Assembly (NCBI GenBank): GCA_965224275.1
Contig: CBDCYR010000016.1
Span: 158,036-222,035 of the forward strand
DNA length: 64,000 nt
From: CAUZWH01 sp965224275
GTDB taxonomy: Bacteria > Pseudomonadota > Alphaproteobacteria > SHVV01
Direction of reading: 5' to 3'
Below the pieces are notes generated by a model. The model made no database searches. It saw only the letters and a program-made list of their open reading frames with translations, and was not told the DNA's origin. The position numbers and the translations under genes were made by a program. Every line of letters begins with the position of its first letter. The first letter of the stretch is position 1. This document shows, piece after piece, positions 43,285-55,388 of this stretch.

Positions 43285-43514
43285 TGAAGGTTGCCGTCGT
43301 CCCGATCGTCGTCGAAGGATGTAACTTATCGCAAGCGTTGGTAACCGCTGGTTAACGCGCCAACCTTAGGGTTGCAAGGTGGCAGAATTTGGTCGCGTCG
43401 CGTGCGCGATGCTTTTCGGCATGGCTCGGCCACGTTATTGTTGCGCGCGTTCGTGCGTGCCTGCGAGCAAGGTGGCGATCGCGTGCGTTTTGCGACCGAT
43501 AAGGAGGGGCCGGC

Positions 43515-43796
43515 GTGCCGACGACGAAATTCTTGCTTAGCCCAGACAATCCGAAGGGTTGGAAGCTCGAGGACGCGCTGCAGCAAATTCAAAACGACAT
43601 CCTGCGGCGTTCGACCCTGATTGCGGACGATACACGGTCCGAAGCGCGGGCGGTCTTACGCAATAACTTCAGAATCATGAACCTGATTACCGAGTGCATT
43701 GAAACGGCCGAAGAATCGGCCCGTATCCTCGATTCATTGGGACCGGCGCGGCCCGGCAGCAGGCGCCGCATCGGTGCCGGTCCGCCAAAGGCGTAG
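43515..43796 (+). CDS. Small hypothetical protein
   Basis: 93 aa starting at a GTG with a strong AAGGAGGGG eight bases upstream, which decides the start. Sequence: PTTKFLLSPDNPKGWKLEDAL, then a helical region ending in SARILDSLGPARPGSRRR. Its length and pattern suggest a small cytoplasmic helical protein; the family is not recognised. Confidence 0.6.
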   Translation: MPTTKFLLSPDNPKGWKLEDALQQIQNDILRRSTLIADDTRSEARAVLRNNFRIMNLITECIETAEESARILDSLGPARPGSRRRIGAGPPKA

Positions 43797-43915
43797 CGAT
43801 CCCATCCAGCGTAACGCCGGCGCCCGAATCTGGCCGCCGAGTTGGCTGATTTAGTTGCTCTGGGCGCGAATCCAACACGCCGTGGTAATCCTCGCTAATC
43901 CTTTGGCCAAAGCGT

Positions 43916-43944
43916 TTGACAGGGCGAGGGCTCGGACCTATAAA
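43916..43944 (+). promoter_or_regulatory. Near-consensus sigma-70 promoter of the rRNA operon
   Basis: TTGACA (43916-43921), 17 bases, then TATAAA (43939-43944). It lies about 270 bp before the 16S, the expected place for an rrn promoter. The strength of both boxes fits heavy transcription. Confidence 0.8.
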
Positions 43945-44211
43945 TGCCGCTAGCGCCGGTTGTCCCGCGAGGGGCGACTAGCGCGTTTTGCCCTTTGGCA
44001 TTACCGCTCTTTGAAATTGTGAATCAGGAAGAGATGCGTAGGCGGCGGCGTATCCGATTACGATCGCTCGCAAACGCAATACTACGCGAACGCTTCTCAT
44101 GGGTCTGGGTGCATACTTCCGTCTGCACGTTGGATCTGTTGGGGAGCAATCGTCACGTACGTTTGTTATAGGGATCCGTTGAATTGCTCGGCGCTTGCGT
44201 CGGGCGCAATT
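43945..44211 (+). other. rRNA operon leader
   Basis: Transcribed leader without a gene; the short open frame inside is not supported. Just before the 16S, GAATTGC (about 44181) and GCAATTC (about 44206) frame a GC-rich loop, probably part of the processing stem around the 16S precursor. Confidence 0.55.
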
Positions 44212-45719
<1,508 letters not shown>

Positions 45720-45905
45720 TCGGAAATCTGAATTCAGCCATCGGAAGCCGCAAGGTGAATGGCCAGACTTCAATTTCTGAACTTGGAACAAAAGACCGTT
45801 GAGAGCGGTATTGGAAGTCTCTCCGACCTCTGATGTCGTTATCGACAAACTGGAGACGTCGCCGTCTTCGCATCTCTTCTGTTGGACGCTGGGGCCAGCT
45901 CTGCG

Positions 45906-45982
<77 letters not shown>

Positions 45983-46076
45983 CTTTCAGGCATCAGAGAT
46001 GCCTGAAGCTCGAGATAGCTAAATATCTGCTTGAGATAGCTAAATGCCTAGGTACCTAGATATCTAGGATGAGATC

Positions 46077-46152
46077 GGGGGTGTAGCTCAGTTGGGAGAG
46101 CGCCGGCTTTGCAAGCCGGAGGTCGACGGTTCGAACCCGTTCACCTCCACCA
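46077..46152 (+). tRNA. tRNA-Ala (UGC)
   Basis: 76 nt cloverleaf: acceptor GGGGGTG with CACCTCC (one G-T pair), anticodon UGC in TTTGCAA, T-loop TTCGAAC, and an encoded CCA end. It is the second spacer tRNA. Just upstream are tandem near-repeats of GAGATAGCTAAAT. Confidence 0.97.
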
Positions 46153-46402
46153 TTTGCCATCCCTCTTGCACCGCCTCTCCTGTGGCAACTTCTCAGCGTC
46201 GTTGGAATTCGTCGGCCGGACACGTAATCTGGCGCGGCGTTGTTCTTTGTCATCGTAAAGAGATTTTCCTATGTAAAGTGGGTCTGTAGCCACGTTCGCG
46301 CCCGCGGATGTTGGCTATAGCCGCGTATCTTTTCCGGAATTGTATGCAGATACCTAGTCGTGACCCTTTCGGGTTGCTTTCTGTGTACGACGATTTCGTA
46401 AG

Positions 46403-49163
<2,761 letters not shown>

Positions 49164-49340
49164 TCAAATTGTATGTTTACTTCGTCGTACACAGTAACCA
49201 GCCCGACGGACGGTTACTTCGAACCTGAGACTATGCGGCGACCCACTTTACATTCATTCTCTACGTTTCTTCTTCACGTTTGTTCGCGTTTCTTCTAAAT
49301 GAGACGCTTGCGATAGACATTCGACGATCTCTGGTCTTTG

Positions 49341-49462
49341 TTGGCCTGGTGGCCATAGCGAGGGAGCAACACCCGATCCCATCCCGAACTCGGTCGTGAA
49401 GACCCTCAGCGCCGATGGTACTGCGTCTTAAGGCGCGGAAGAGTAGGTCGCTGCCAGACCAA
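49341..49462 (+). rRNA. rrf: 5S ribosomal RNA
   Basis: About 120 nt with a terminal helix TTGGCCTGG / CCAGACCAA and the conserved CCCGATCCCATCCCGAACTC block. It lies about 180 bp after the 23S. Confidence 0.95.
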
Positions 49463-49584
49463 CCAAGACCAGAGGTCGCCCATTGCGCGTGCAGCGCCCA
49501 AATCGAAACACAGGAAAATCTCTTAGATGACTTTGGAGTCCGGGCGCGATACGAAATCTGCCCGATAACTTCTAAAACCGATGA

Positions 49585-49661
<77 letters not shown>

Positions 49662-49666
49662 AACCA

Positions 49667-49701
49667 AGCCCCCGAAAACATTGATGTTTCGGGGGCTTTT
49701 T
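49667..49701 (+). terminator. Rho-independent terminator of the rRNA operon
   Basis: AGCCCCCGAAA (49667-49677) pairs with TTTCGGGGGCT (49687-49697) and is followed by TTTT. It is a strong intrinsic terminator 5 bp after tRNA-fMet. Confidence 0.93.
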
Positions 49702-49813
49702 GATTCACTGCATTTTCCGGAGAATTGTAATGTCAACACATGGTCAACACAAAGCCGCGAGCGTGAAATTTGTATTCCCCGTGGGCACTCGCGGGCACTG
49801 TTTTGTTCGGTCA

Positions 49814-49840
49814 TCCGGACTTCTCACGAGGCGTTTTGAG
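49814..49840. repeat. Direct repeat, left copy (possible IS1380 terminus)
   Basis: CCGGACTTCTCACGAGGCGT followed by TTTGAG recurs at about 50211-50237 with one extra T. The two copies flank the LysR fragment. The right copy sits at the 3' side of the IS1380-family transposase gene, where an element terminus is expected; the left copy would then mark a lost or recombined second element. No matching inverted copy was found on the other side of the transposase gene. Confidence 0.5.
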
Positions 49841-49846
49841 TCTGGA

Positions 49847-50140
49847 TCAGGGTCCGACGGCCGTATCCGGTTTGCGCACTTCAGCCGTCACTCTTCTCAG
49901 GTCTCTGACGATGCGGCTCACTTTCCGGGCGTAGAGGTTGCCGGCCGGGGTGAGCGTCACTCCATTGCTTCGCCTGACAAACAGCTCGGTTCCCAGAAAT
50001 CGCTCTAGCTGCCGAACATGTCTGCTGATGGCGCCGGGTGAGACTCGCAATTCGGCCGCCGCATACAGGAAACTCTCATGTCTGCCCGCCGCTTCGAATG
50101 CGTGGAGCGAGTTCAGCGGCGGAAGCGGCTCATTGGACAT
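49847..50140 (-). pseudogene. LysR-family regulator, N-terminal fragment
   Basis: 97 aa. It contains a full winged helix-turn-helix start (PPLNSLHAFEAAGRHESFLYAAAELRVSPGAISRHVRQLERFLGTELFVRRSNGVTLTPAG) but ends after RVTAEVRKPDTAVGP, before any effector domain; the family is normally about 300 aa. The frame stops close to the direct repeat at 49814-49840, so the rest was probably removed by a mobile-element event. Confidence 0.8.
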
Positions 50141-50210
50141 GTATTTACGGCACTGGCGAAGCCTCAGAGAAGTTGAGGCAGACTAAATTTATTGCAGGTC
50201 ACGGTCAATC

Positions 50211-51860
50211 CCGGACTTCTCACGAGGCGTTTTTGAGGCGCTGGATTTGAGAGTGATCGGGCTGATTTGAGTGTCAGCGTGGTGGGTCGGGCTTTGAGAA
50301 GGATATTCTGGCCGGGATAGTTGGACAGGCTCTGCGTATGATTGGTTTTTGGTGGGTTTCGGGCATGCGGGAGTCATCGCCGCCGCAGCGTTGCCCCCTT
50401 TTCCCTGTTGCGGTGGAGAGTTGCGATTATGGGGGCGCCAGGGCGGCGTGGGCCTTGAAGAAGAGGTCTTTGTAAGGGCAGGCATCGGGCAGGGAGAGCT
50501 TGATGCGTCGCACGGAGTTGATGACTTTGGCGCCGACCTTCAGAAGTTTCAGGCGGATGGTATTGGGGACGGCCTTGGCCAGGGTCGTCTTTTTCAGGGC
50601 GACGCGGCGGATACCGTCGATGAGGACATAGGCGAAAGCAGCGAGGAGCAGGCGGAGCTGGTTGGCTTTGTAGGCGTGCGCGCTCATGCGATTGGCGAAC
50701 AGATCGAGTTGGCAGTCCTTGATGCGGTTTTCCATGTCGCCGCGTGGGCAATAGGTGTCTTCGTAGAGTTCCCTGGGCGGGACTTGGTGGCGATCCAGGG
50801 AGGTGACGAGGAAGCGGCAGCGCTGTTCGTGTCCGGGCTTGTGTTCGACCTTGGCGATGACGCGCCGGGGCCGGGCCCAGGTTCTGGATTTGGTGATGTG
50901 GTGGAAATCGCCGTAGGCGCGGACCGGCTGGCCGGTTTCGATCATGGCCATGGCGGCCTTGCCGCGGACCCTCTGTGCTTTCTTGAGCAGGACATCGTTG
51001 CGCGCCAGGCCGAAGACGTAATCCACGGCATTTCCCTCGCACCAGCGCATCAGGTTCTCTCGCGCGAAGCCGCTGTCGCCGCGCAGCACGATGGCGACAT
51101 TGGGCCAGCGTTCCCGGATCATCGCGACGATGCGCCGGATCTGGTTGCGCGCACCCCTGGCGCCATCGATGTTGGCGGGTCGGAGTTGGGCGAGCAGGAG
51201 ATGGCGGCCGCAGAAGACATAGAGGGGCAGGAAACAGCGGTGTTCGTAATAGCCGTGGAAGAAGGCGTTCTCCTGGCGCCCGTGGGTCTCCACGTCGGTG
51301 GCGTCGATATCGAGGGTGATGCGCGCGGGCGGCGTGTCGCAGGCGTCGAGGAACAGCGCGACGAACAGGTTGGAGAGGCTCTTGAGATTGGGGACCATCT
51401 GGTGATAGCGGCGGTTGCCGGTTTCCCAGGATTGTTCCAGCCGGCTCAGCGTTGACTTGCCGGCCAGCGGAGCCGGGGTCGCGGGATATTCGGTTCCCGG
51501 TGAGGCCAGCAATTTCAGGGCCGGGTCGAAACGGAGCGTGTCGTGGTCGATGATGTCTTCATAGCCGAGCGCCATCCCGCAAACCCGTTGAGCCAACAGG
51601 GCGGGAAGGGTATGGGTTAGGCGTTCTCGATCCCGGTGATCGGTGAAACAGCCCGCCATGCGTTCGAACAGGCGTATCCGGCGCGCCCGCTCGCGCAGTA
51701 ACAGGACACCGGCGTCCGACGTGATCTCGCCGCCGTCGAAGGCGGCGAACACCACCCGTTTGCCGTAATCCGCAAAGCGCATGAAGTTCCCCCTCAAGAC
51801 ATGGATATCACGCGATCCATCATAGAGTATTGCGTGGGGCATCGAAGAAGAACACAAGCG
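50211..51860 (-). mobile_element. IS1380-family insertion sequence (ends approximate)
   Basis: It consists of a complete transposase gene with about 200 bp on its 3' side reaching the direct repeat at 50211-50237. The 5'-side terminus could not be fixed: no inverted partner of that repeat lies before the TPR gene at 51918. Either that end is degraded or the repeat is not the terminus. No target duplication could be assigned. Confidence 0.6.
50427..51782 (-). CDS. IS1380-family transposase
   Basis: 451 aa from the ATG at 51782 with GAGGGGGAA upstream; the frame stays open far beyond, but the family begins MRFADYGKRVVFAAFDGGEITSDAGVLLL. Catalytic residues: Asp in LDIDATDVETHG (~150), Asp in VLRGDSGFARE (~225) and Glu in YCPRGDMENRIKDCQLD (~335). 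It is full length and apparently intact. It is transcribed divergently from the TPR gene. Confidence 0.93.
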   Translation of the reverse strand: MRFADYGKRVVFAAFDGGEITSDAGVLLLRERARRIRLFERMAGCFTDHRDRERLTHTLPALLAQRVCGMALGYEDIIDHDTLRFDPALKLLASPGTEYPATPAPLAGKSTLSRLEQSWETGNRRYHQMVPNLKSLSNLFVALFLDACDTPPARITLDIDATDVETHGRQENAFFHGYYEHRCFLPLYVFCGRHLLLAQLRPANIDGARGARNQIRRIVAMIRERWPNVAIVLRGDSGFARENLMRWCEGNAVDYVFGLARNDVLLKKAQRVRGKAAMAMIETGQPVRAYGDFHHITKSRTWARPRRVIAKVEHKPGHEQRCRFLVTSLDRHQVPPRELYEDTYCPRGDMENRIKDCQLDLFANRMSAHAYKANQLRLLLAAFAYVLIDGIRRVALKKTTLAKAVPNTIRLKLLKVGAKVINSVRRIKLSLPDACPYKDLFFKAHAALAPP

Positions 51861-51917
51861 TTGAGCCCCGGTTTCCGATAGGCTGGCACCCTCCTGTGAA
51901 CGCCACGCGAGGTCTCC

Positions 51918-52865
51918 ATGCCGGTCAGCAAGAAGCGCCGCAACAACAAGAGAAAGCCCGCGCCCACCGCCAGGAAAAAGCCGGCCCTCGAGCTTGTGTC
52001 CGAGCCCGCGCCGCCTTTGCCCGACCGTCGGGCTCTGGAGGGGGTGATGGCCAAGCTCGCCGGCGGGCTGTCCTCCGGCTTTGACGGAAGCGACGGTGAT
52101 GACGCGGCGCTTTGGCAGGCCCAGGAACTCATGTACGAAGCCTGGGACACGGGCGCCAAACGCGAACGGATCGAACTGGCCAAACGGGCGCTGGAGATAT
52201 CCGACCTCTGCGCCGACGCTCATGTGCTGCTGGCGGAAGAGGTGGCGAAGACCCTCGTCGAGGCGCGGCGCCATTATGAGGCCGGCGTTGCCGCCGGGGA
52301 ACGGGCGCTTGGGGCGCAAGCCTTCGAGCGTGATGTCGGCCACTTCTGGGGCCTTCTGGAGACCCGCCCTTACATGCGCGCCCGCGCCGGTCTCGCCGAA
52401 TGCCTGTGGGCGGCGGGCGAGCGCGCTGCGGCCATCGGCCATTACCGGGATATGCTGCGCCTCAACCCCAACGACAATCAGGGTCTGCGCCATGTCCTGA
52501 CGTCCTGGCTGCTCGCCACCGGCGATCACGGCGCCCTGGAGGAACTGCTCGCCGCCTATGACGATGATGTGTTCGCCGAATGGGCCTACGCCAAGACCCT
52601 GCTGGCTTTGCGCAAGGGCGATGAGGCCGATGCCCGCACCGCCCTGGCTGCCGCCTGGAAGCGCAATCCCCATGTCCCCGCTCTGTTGACCGGCGCCATG
52701 CCGATCCCCGAACATCAGGACGACCACTACACGCTGGGCTCACCCGACGAGGCGGTCATCTATGTGTTGCAAAACAGGGAAAACTGGACGGCGACACGGG
52801 GCGCCTTGCAATGGCTCGCCGAAACCGTGCAAACCCTCCCGCCGCCGGACGAAAAACGGCCCTGA
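51918..52865 (+). CDS. Tetratricopeptide-repeat protein (ST7-like)
   Basis: 315 aa. A basic, Pro/Lys-rich N-terminus (SKKRRNNKRKPAPTARKKPA) is followed by helical repeats: ALWQAQELMYEAWDTGAKRERIELAKRALEISDLCADAHVLLAEE, then ARAGLAECLWAAGERAAAIGHYRDMLRLNPNDNQGLRHVL and EWAYAKTLLALRKGDEADARTALAAAW. The middle resembles bacterial homologues of the ST7 family; that assignment is from memory. It is probably an adaptor. No transporter or enzyme is adjacent. Confidence 0.75.
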   Translation: MPVSKKRRNNKRKPAPTARKKPALELVSEPAPPLPDRRALEGVMAKLAGGLSSGFDGSDGDDAALWQAQELMYEAWDTGAKRERIELAKRALEISDLCADAHVLLAEEVAKTLVEARRHYEAGVAAGERALGAQAFERDVGHFWGLLETRPYMRARAGLAECLWAAGERAAAIGHYRDMLRLNPNDNQGLRHVLTSWLLATGDHGALEELLAAYDDDVFAEWAYAKTLLALRKGDEADARTALAAAWKRNPHVPALLTGAMPIPEHQDDHYTLGSPDEAVIYVLQNRENWTATRGALQWLAETVQTLPPPDEKRP

Positions 52866-53035
52866 ACGGAAAAACACCCTGTATTTTTGTCGCTTCCCGA
52901 AAATTTCTATAACTGTTTGTTTGCAATAGATAATCAGACTCCACACTATTCTTCGGTGAGAAATCCGGGTCAAACCGGCATTCGGGCTATGCCCTCACTC
53001 CGGTTCGAGATACCGGCCAACTTGGTTGTCGCTCA

Positions 53036-53200
53036 TCAATCCCCCGCGGTGAATACGATTACGCGGGTGAGCCGCCGCAGGATATCCTGTCCGGCCTGGC
53101 GCGAGAGGTAGCGGCCCAGTTAGGGAAGACCGCAGGAAAAGGCTTTCCGGTCATGCCGCTTGCCGCGCGGTTCGACAACGAGCGTGGCTGGGCCGGTCAC
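53036..53200 (-). pseudogene. GNAT toxin remnant (TacT-like), partner of a DUF1778 antitoxin
   Basis: Starting at a GTG that overlaps the antitoxin stop (GTGA), the minus strand reads VVEPRGKRHDRKAFSCGLP-stop-LGRYLSRQAGQDILRRLTRVIVF. This is the N-terminus of acetyltransferase toxins of the TacT/AtaT class (pattern HDRxxFxCGxxxLxxYLxxxAxQDxxR). A stop codon replaces the residue after CGLP (CAA to TAA would explain it), and the frame ends 24 codons later, losing the acetyl-CoA-binding half. The toxin is dead. Confidence 0.75.
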
Positions 53201-53530
53201 CGCGATTCGGCGCGCCGATCGTGTTCCTTCAGGGCCGCCCGGAGCTTTTCGTTCGGCGGCGGCGGATCGGCGAGGGCGTCGTAGAAGCGCATGGCATCAT
53301 CGCGGCCGAGCACCCCATGGCGTCGTGCTTGCGGACGATCTCGTCGGCGCTTTCCAGCGCGCTGGACACGATGAAGCCGCTGACGGTCTTCCCTTCGACG
53401 GAAGCCGCCTGTTCGATCCGCCGCTTGGCGACTTCGCTGAGCCGCAGGTTGATGCGCTCGCTTCGGGCCGTGTTCGCCAGAGCAACGATGTTGCCGTTTA
53501 ATCTGGTTGATCCTCTCCCCCGCCGTCTCG
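53197..53530 (-). pseudogene. DUF1778 (TacA-like) ribbon-helix-helix antitoxin, frameshifted
   Basis: One frame gives ARSERINLRLSEVAKRRIEQAASVEGKTVSGFIVSSALESADEIVRKHDAM. A second frame continues VLGRDDAMRFYDALADPPPPNEKLRAALKEHDRRAESR and stops at 53197. Together they make a normal DUF1778 antitoxin: DNA-binding ribbon-helix-helix, then a toxin-neutralising tail. A small indel near 53318 breaks it, and the upstream side is cut by the IS5 element at 53537, which replaced its promoter. Confidence 0.78.
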
Positions 53531-53536
53531 ATCTTA

Positions 53537-54468
53537 GAGGCCAACCCGAAACTAGTTGAGTGATTTCAGTCGGTTGTGGCTTACTCGGTTGTGTCAAAGC
53601 AAACGAGGAGGCACAACATGTGGACCGAAATCACTCGCCCGAATTATGAGCGCCGTGGCGGGCGCTACGCAAGCGACCTGACGGATCGAGAGTGGGCGTT
53701 GATCGCGCCGCTCATGCCGCCGCGCAAGAAGATCGGCCGGCCGAGGACGACGGACCTGCGCCATGTCATGGATGCGGTCATGTACATGGCCTCGACGGGC
53801 TGCCAGTGGGCGATGTTGCCGAACGACTTCCCTCCGCCTTCCACGGTCCAGCGCTATTTCTACGACTGGCGCTCCAACGGCCTGCTGGAGAGCATCAACC
53901 ATCACCTGGTCATGGCGGCCCGGGAGCTGGAAGGACGCGAGGCCGGCCCGAGCGCCGGGGTGATCGACAGCCAGAGCGTGAAAACCACGGAAAGCGGTGG
54001 TGTTCGGGGCTATGACGCGGGCAAGAAGATCAAGGGCCGCAAGCGTCACATCGTCACCGATACACTCGGCCTGCTGGTCGGCCTGATCGTGCACGCAGCC
54101 GATATCCAGGACCGCGACGGCGCGCCCGAGGTCCTCAAATCGATCCGTCATCGCTTCCCCCGGCTGCGTCACCTCTTCGCCGACGCCGCCTACGCGGGAC
54201 CGAAACTCGAGGGCGCCCTTGAGGTCATCGGCCGCTGGAAGCTCGAGATCATCAAGCGCTCAGACACCGCCCAGGGCTTCGAGCTCCTGCCCAGACGATG
54301 GGTCGTCGAGAGGACCTTCGCCTGGCTCAACCGATGCCGTCGACTGGCCAAGGATTGGGAGAAATCAATCGCCTCCGCACAGGCATGGATTCTTGTCGCC
54401 AACATCCGACTCCTCACAAGGCGGCTCGCAAGGTACTGTTATCAAACATAGAGTTTCGAGTCGGACTC
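53537..54468 (+). mobile_element. IS5-family insertion sequence, copy 1
   Basis: 932 bp. Imperfect terminal inverted repeats: GAGGCCAACCCGAAACT at the left and the complement of GAGTCCGACTCGAAACT at the right. Flanked by TTA on both sides (53534-53536 and 54469-54471), a 3-bp TNA duplication as in the IS1031 group. Inserted at the 5' side of the DUF1778 pseudogene. Copy 2 at 60.0 kb has the same orientation. Confidence 0.9.
53618..54451 (+). CDS. IS5-family transposase (copy 1)
   Basis: 277 aa from the ATG at 53618 with CGAGGAGG upstream. N-terminal DUF4096-like domain (YASDLTDREWALIAPLMPP), then the DDE domain: Asp in GVIDSQSVKT, Asp in LFADAAYAGPK, Glu in RRWVVERTFAWLNRCRRLAKDWE. Residue 203 is Val, against Asp in copy 2. 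It appears intact. Confidence 0.95.
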   Translation: MWTEITRPNYERRGGRYASDLTDREWALIAPLMPPRKKIGRPRTTDLRHVMDAVMYMASTGCQWAMLPNDFPPPSTVQRYFYDWRSNGLLESINHHLVMAARELEGREAGPSAGVIDSQSVKTTESGGVRGYDAGKKIKGRKRHIVTDTLGLLVGLIVHAADIQDRDGAPEVLKSIRHRFPRLRHLFADAAYAGPKLEGALEVIGRWKLEIIKRSDTAQGFELLPRRWVVERTFAWLNRCRRLAKDWEKSIASAQAWILVANIRLLTRRLARYCYQT

Positions 54469-54620
54469 TTAAGGGCACACCGTGCGCTCCACGACAGACA
54501 ACGCGTTGTTGCATTGTCTCAACATTTATCGGACCTTGAAGAAATGGCAGCCCATCGCAAAGGTTCTCTATTTGTTCTATACGCATTTTAGTATAAGTTC
54601 CGAGCCGGAGAGGGAAGTGC

Positions 54621-55379
54621 ATGGGCCAAGTATCAGAGATTGAGTGGACAGACGCGACGTGGAACCCAGTTACAGGCTGCACAAAAATCGGTCCTGGGTG
54701 CGCTAACTGCTACGCTGAAAGGTTTGCGGAGCGTTGGCGTGGCATCGAAGGTCACCCGTACGAACAAGGATTTGATCTGCGACTCTGGCCTTCCCGCCTC
54801 GGCCAGCCTGCGACATGGAAAAAGCCGCGAATGATATTCGTGAATTCGATGAGCGACCTGTTCCATAAGAAGGTGGACCGTGAGCACATCGACAAGATCT
54901 TTGACGCAATGGAGGCAGCTGATTGGCACGTCTACCAAGTGTTAACAAAGCGAAGCTCACTGATGCGTAACTATATCCGCAGGCGCTACGGAAGAGCACA
55001 CGTCCCCACTCATATTTGGCTCGGCGTTTCGGTCGAGGACATGGCGCACAAAGGCCGTATTGAGCATCTGCGTCAGATCAATTCAGAGGCACGTTTCATC
55101 TCTTTCGAGCCCCTTCTCGGTCCAATAGGCAAGGTCGATCTGTCTGGCATCGCGTGGACCATCGTCGGCGGTGAGAGCGGACCAAGAGCGCGACCCATGG
55201 CGCCATCATGGGCAACCGAACTACGGGATAGTTGCGAGGCTGCAGGTGTCGCCTTCTTCTTCAAGCAATGGGGTGGTGCGAGGCCAAAATCGGGTGGACG
55301 CCTCCTCGAGGGTGAAGAATGGAACGGATTTCCATGGCGGATTGTACCAAAAGAAATATTTGAATCTTTACATACATAG
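54621..55379 (+). CDS. Phage Gp37/Gp68-family (DUF5131) protein with a radical-SAM-like three-Cys motif
   Basis: 252 aa. The N-terminus EWTDATWNPVTGCTKIGPGC-ANCYAERFAERW holds Cys20, Cys27 and Cys30 in a C-x6-C-x2-C arrangement. Its context (NPxTGC...CYA) is strongly reminiscent of radical-SAM 4Fe-4S motifs of the spore-photoproduct-lyase type, but with a wider first spacing. Further conserved blocks are PRMIFVNSMSDLFHKKV, YQVLTKRSSLMRNY, IWLGVSVEDMAHKGRIEHLR, ARFISFEPLLGPI, IVGGESGPRARPM and FFFKQWGG, all diagnostic of Pfam Gp37/Gp68. The succession of strand-ending motifs fits a TIM barrel. It is encoded 9 bp before a TcmP gene, its usual partner. Biochemical role unknown; radical-SAM chemistry is inference. 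Confidence 0.88.
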   Translation: MGQVSEIEWTDATWNPVTGCTKIGPGCANCYAERFAERWRGIEGHPYEQGFDLRLWPSRLGQPATWKKPRMIFVNSMSDLFHKKVDREHIDKIFDAMEAADWHVYQVLTKRSSLMRNYIRRRYGRAHVPTHIWLGVSVEDMAHKGRIEHLRQINSEARFISFEPLLGPIGKVDLSGIAWTIVGGESGPRARPMAPSWATELRDSCEAAGVAFFFKQWGGARPKSGGRLLEGEEWNGFPWRIVPKEIFESLHT

Positions 55380-55388
55380 GTTTCTGAC

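Noticed and set aside
50349..51455. Plus-strand 368-aa open frame
   Set aside because: Antisense to the IS1380 transposase gene, with Gly/Asp/Val-rich shadow composition.
51783..52727. N-terminal extension of the IS1380 transposase to 766 aa
   Set aside because: The extension is antisense to the TPR gene; the transposase family starts at the ATG at 51782 with a good ribosome site.
53036..53200. Plus-strand coding fragment beginning GEPPQDILSGLAREV
   Set aside because: The minus strand of the same DNA gives a clear GNAT-toxin N-terminus next to its antitoxin, which explains the region better.
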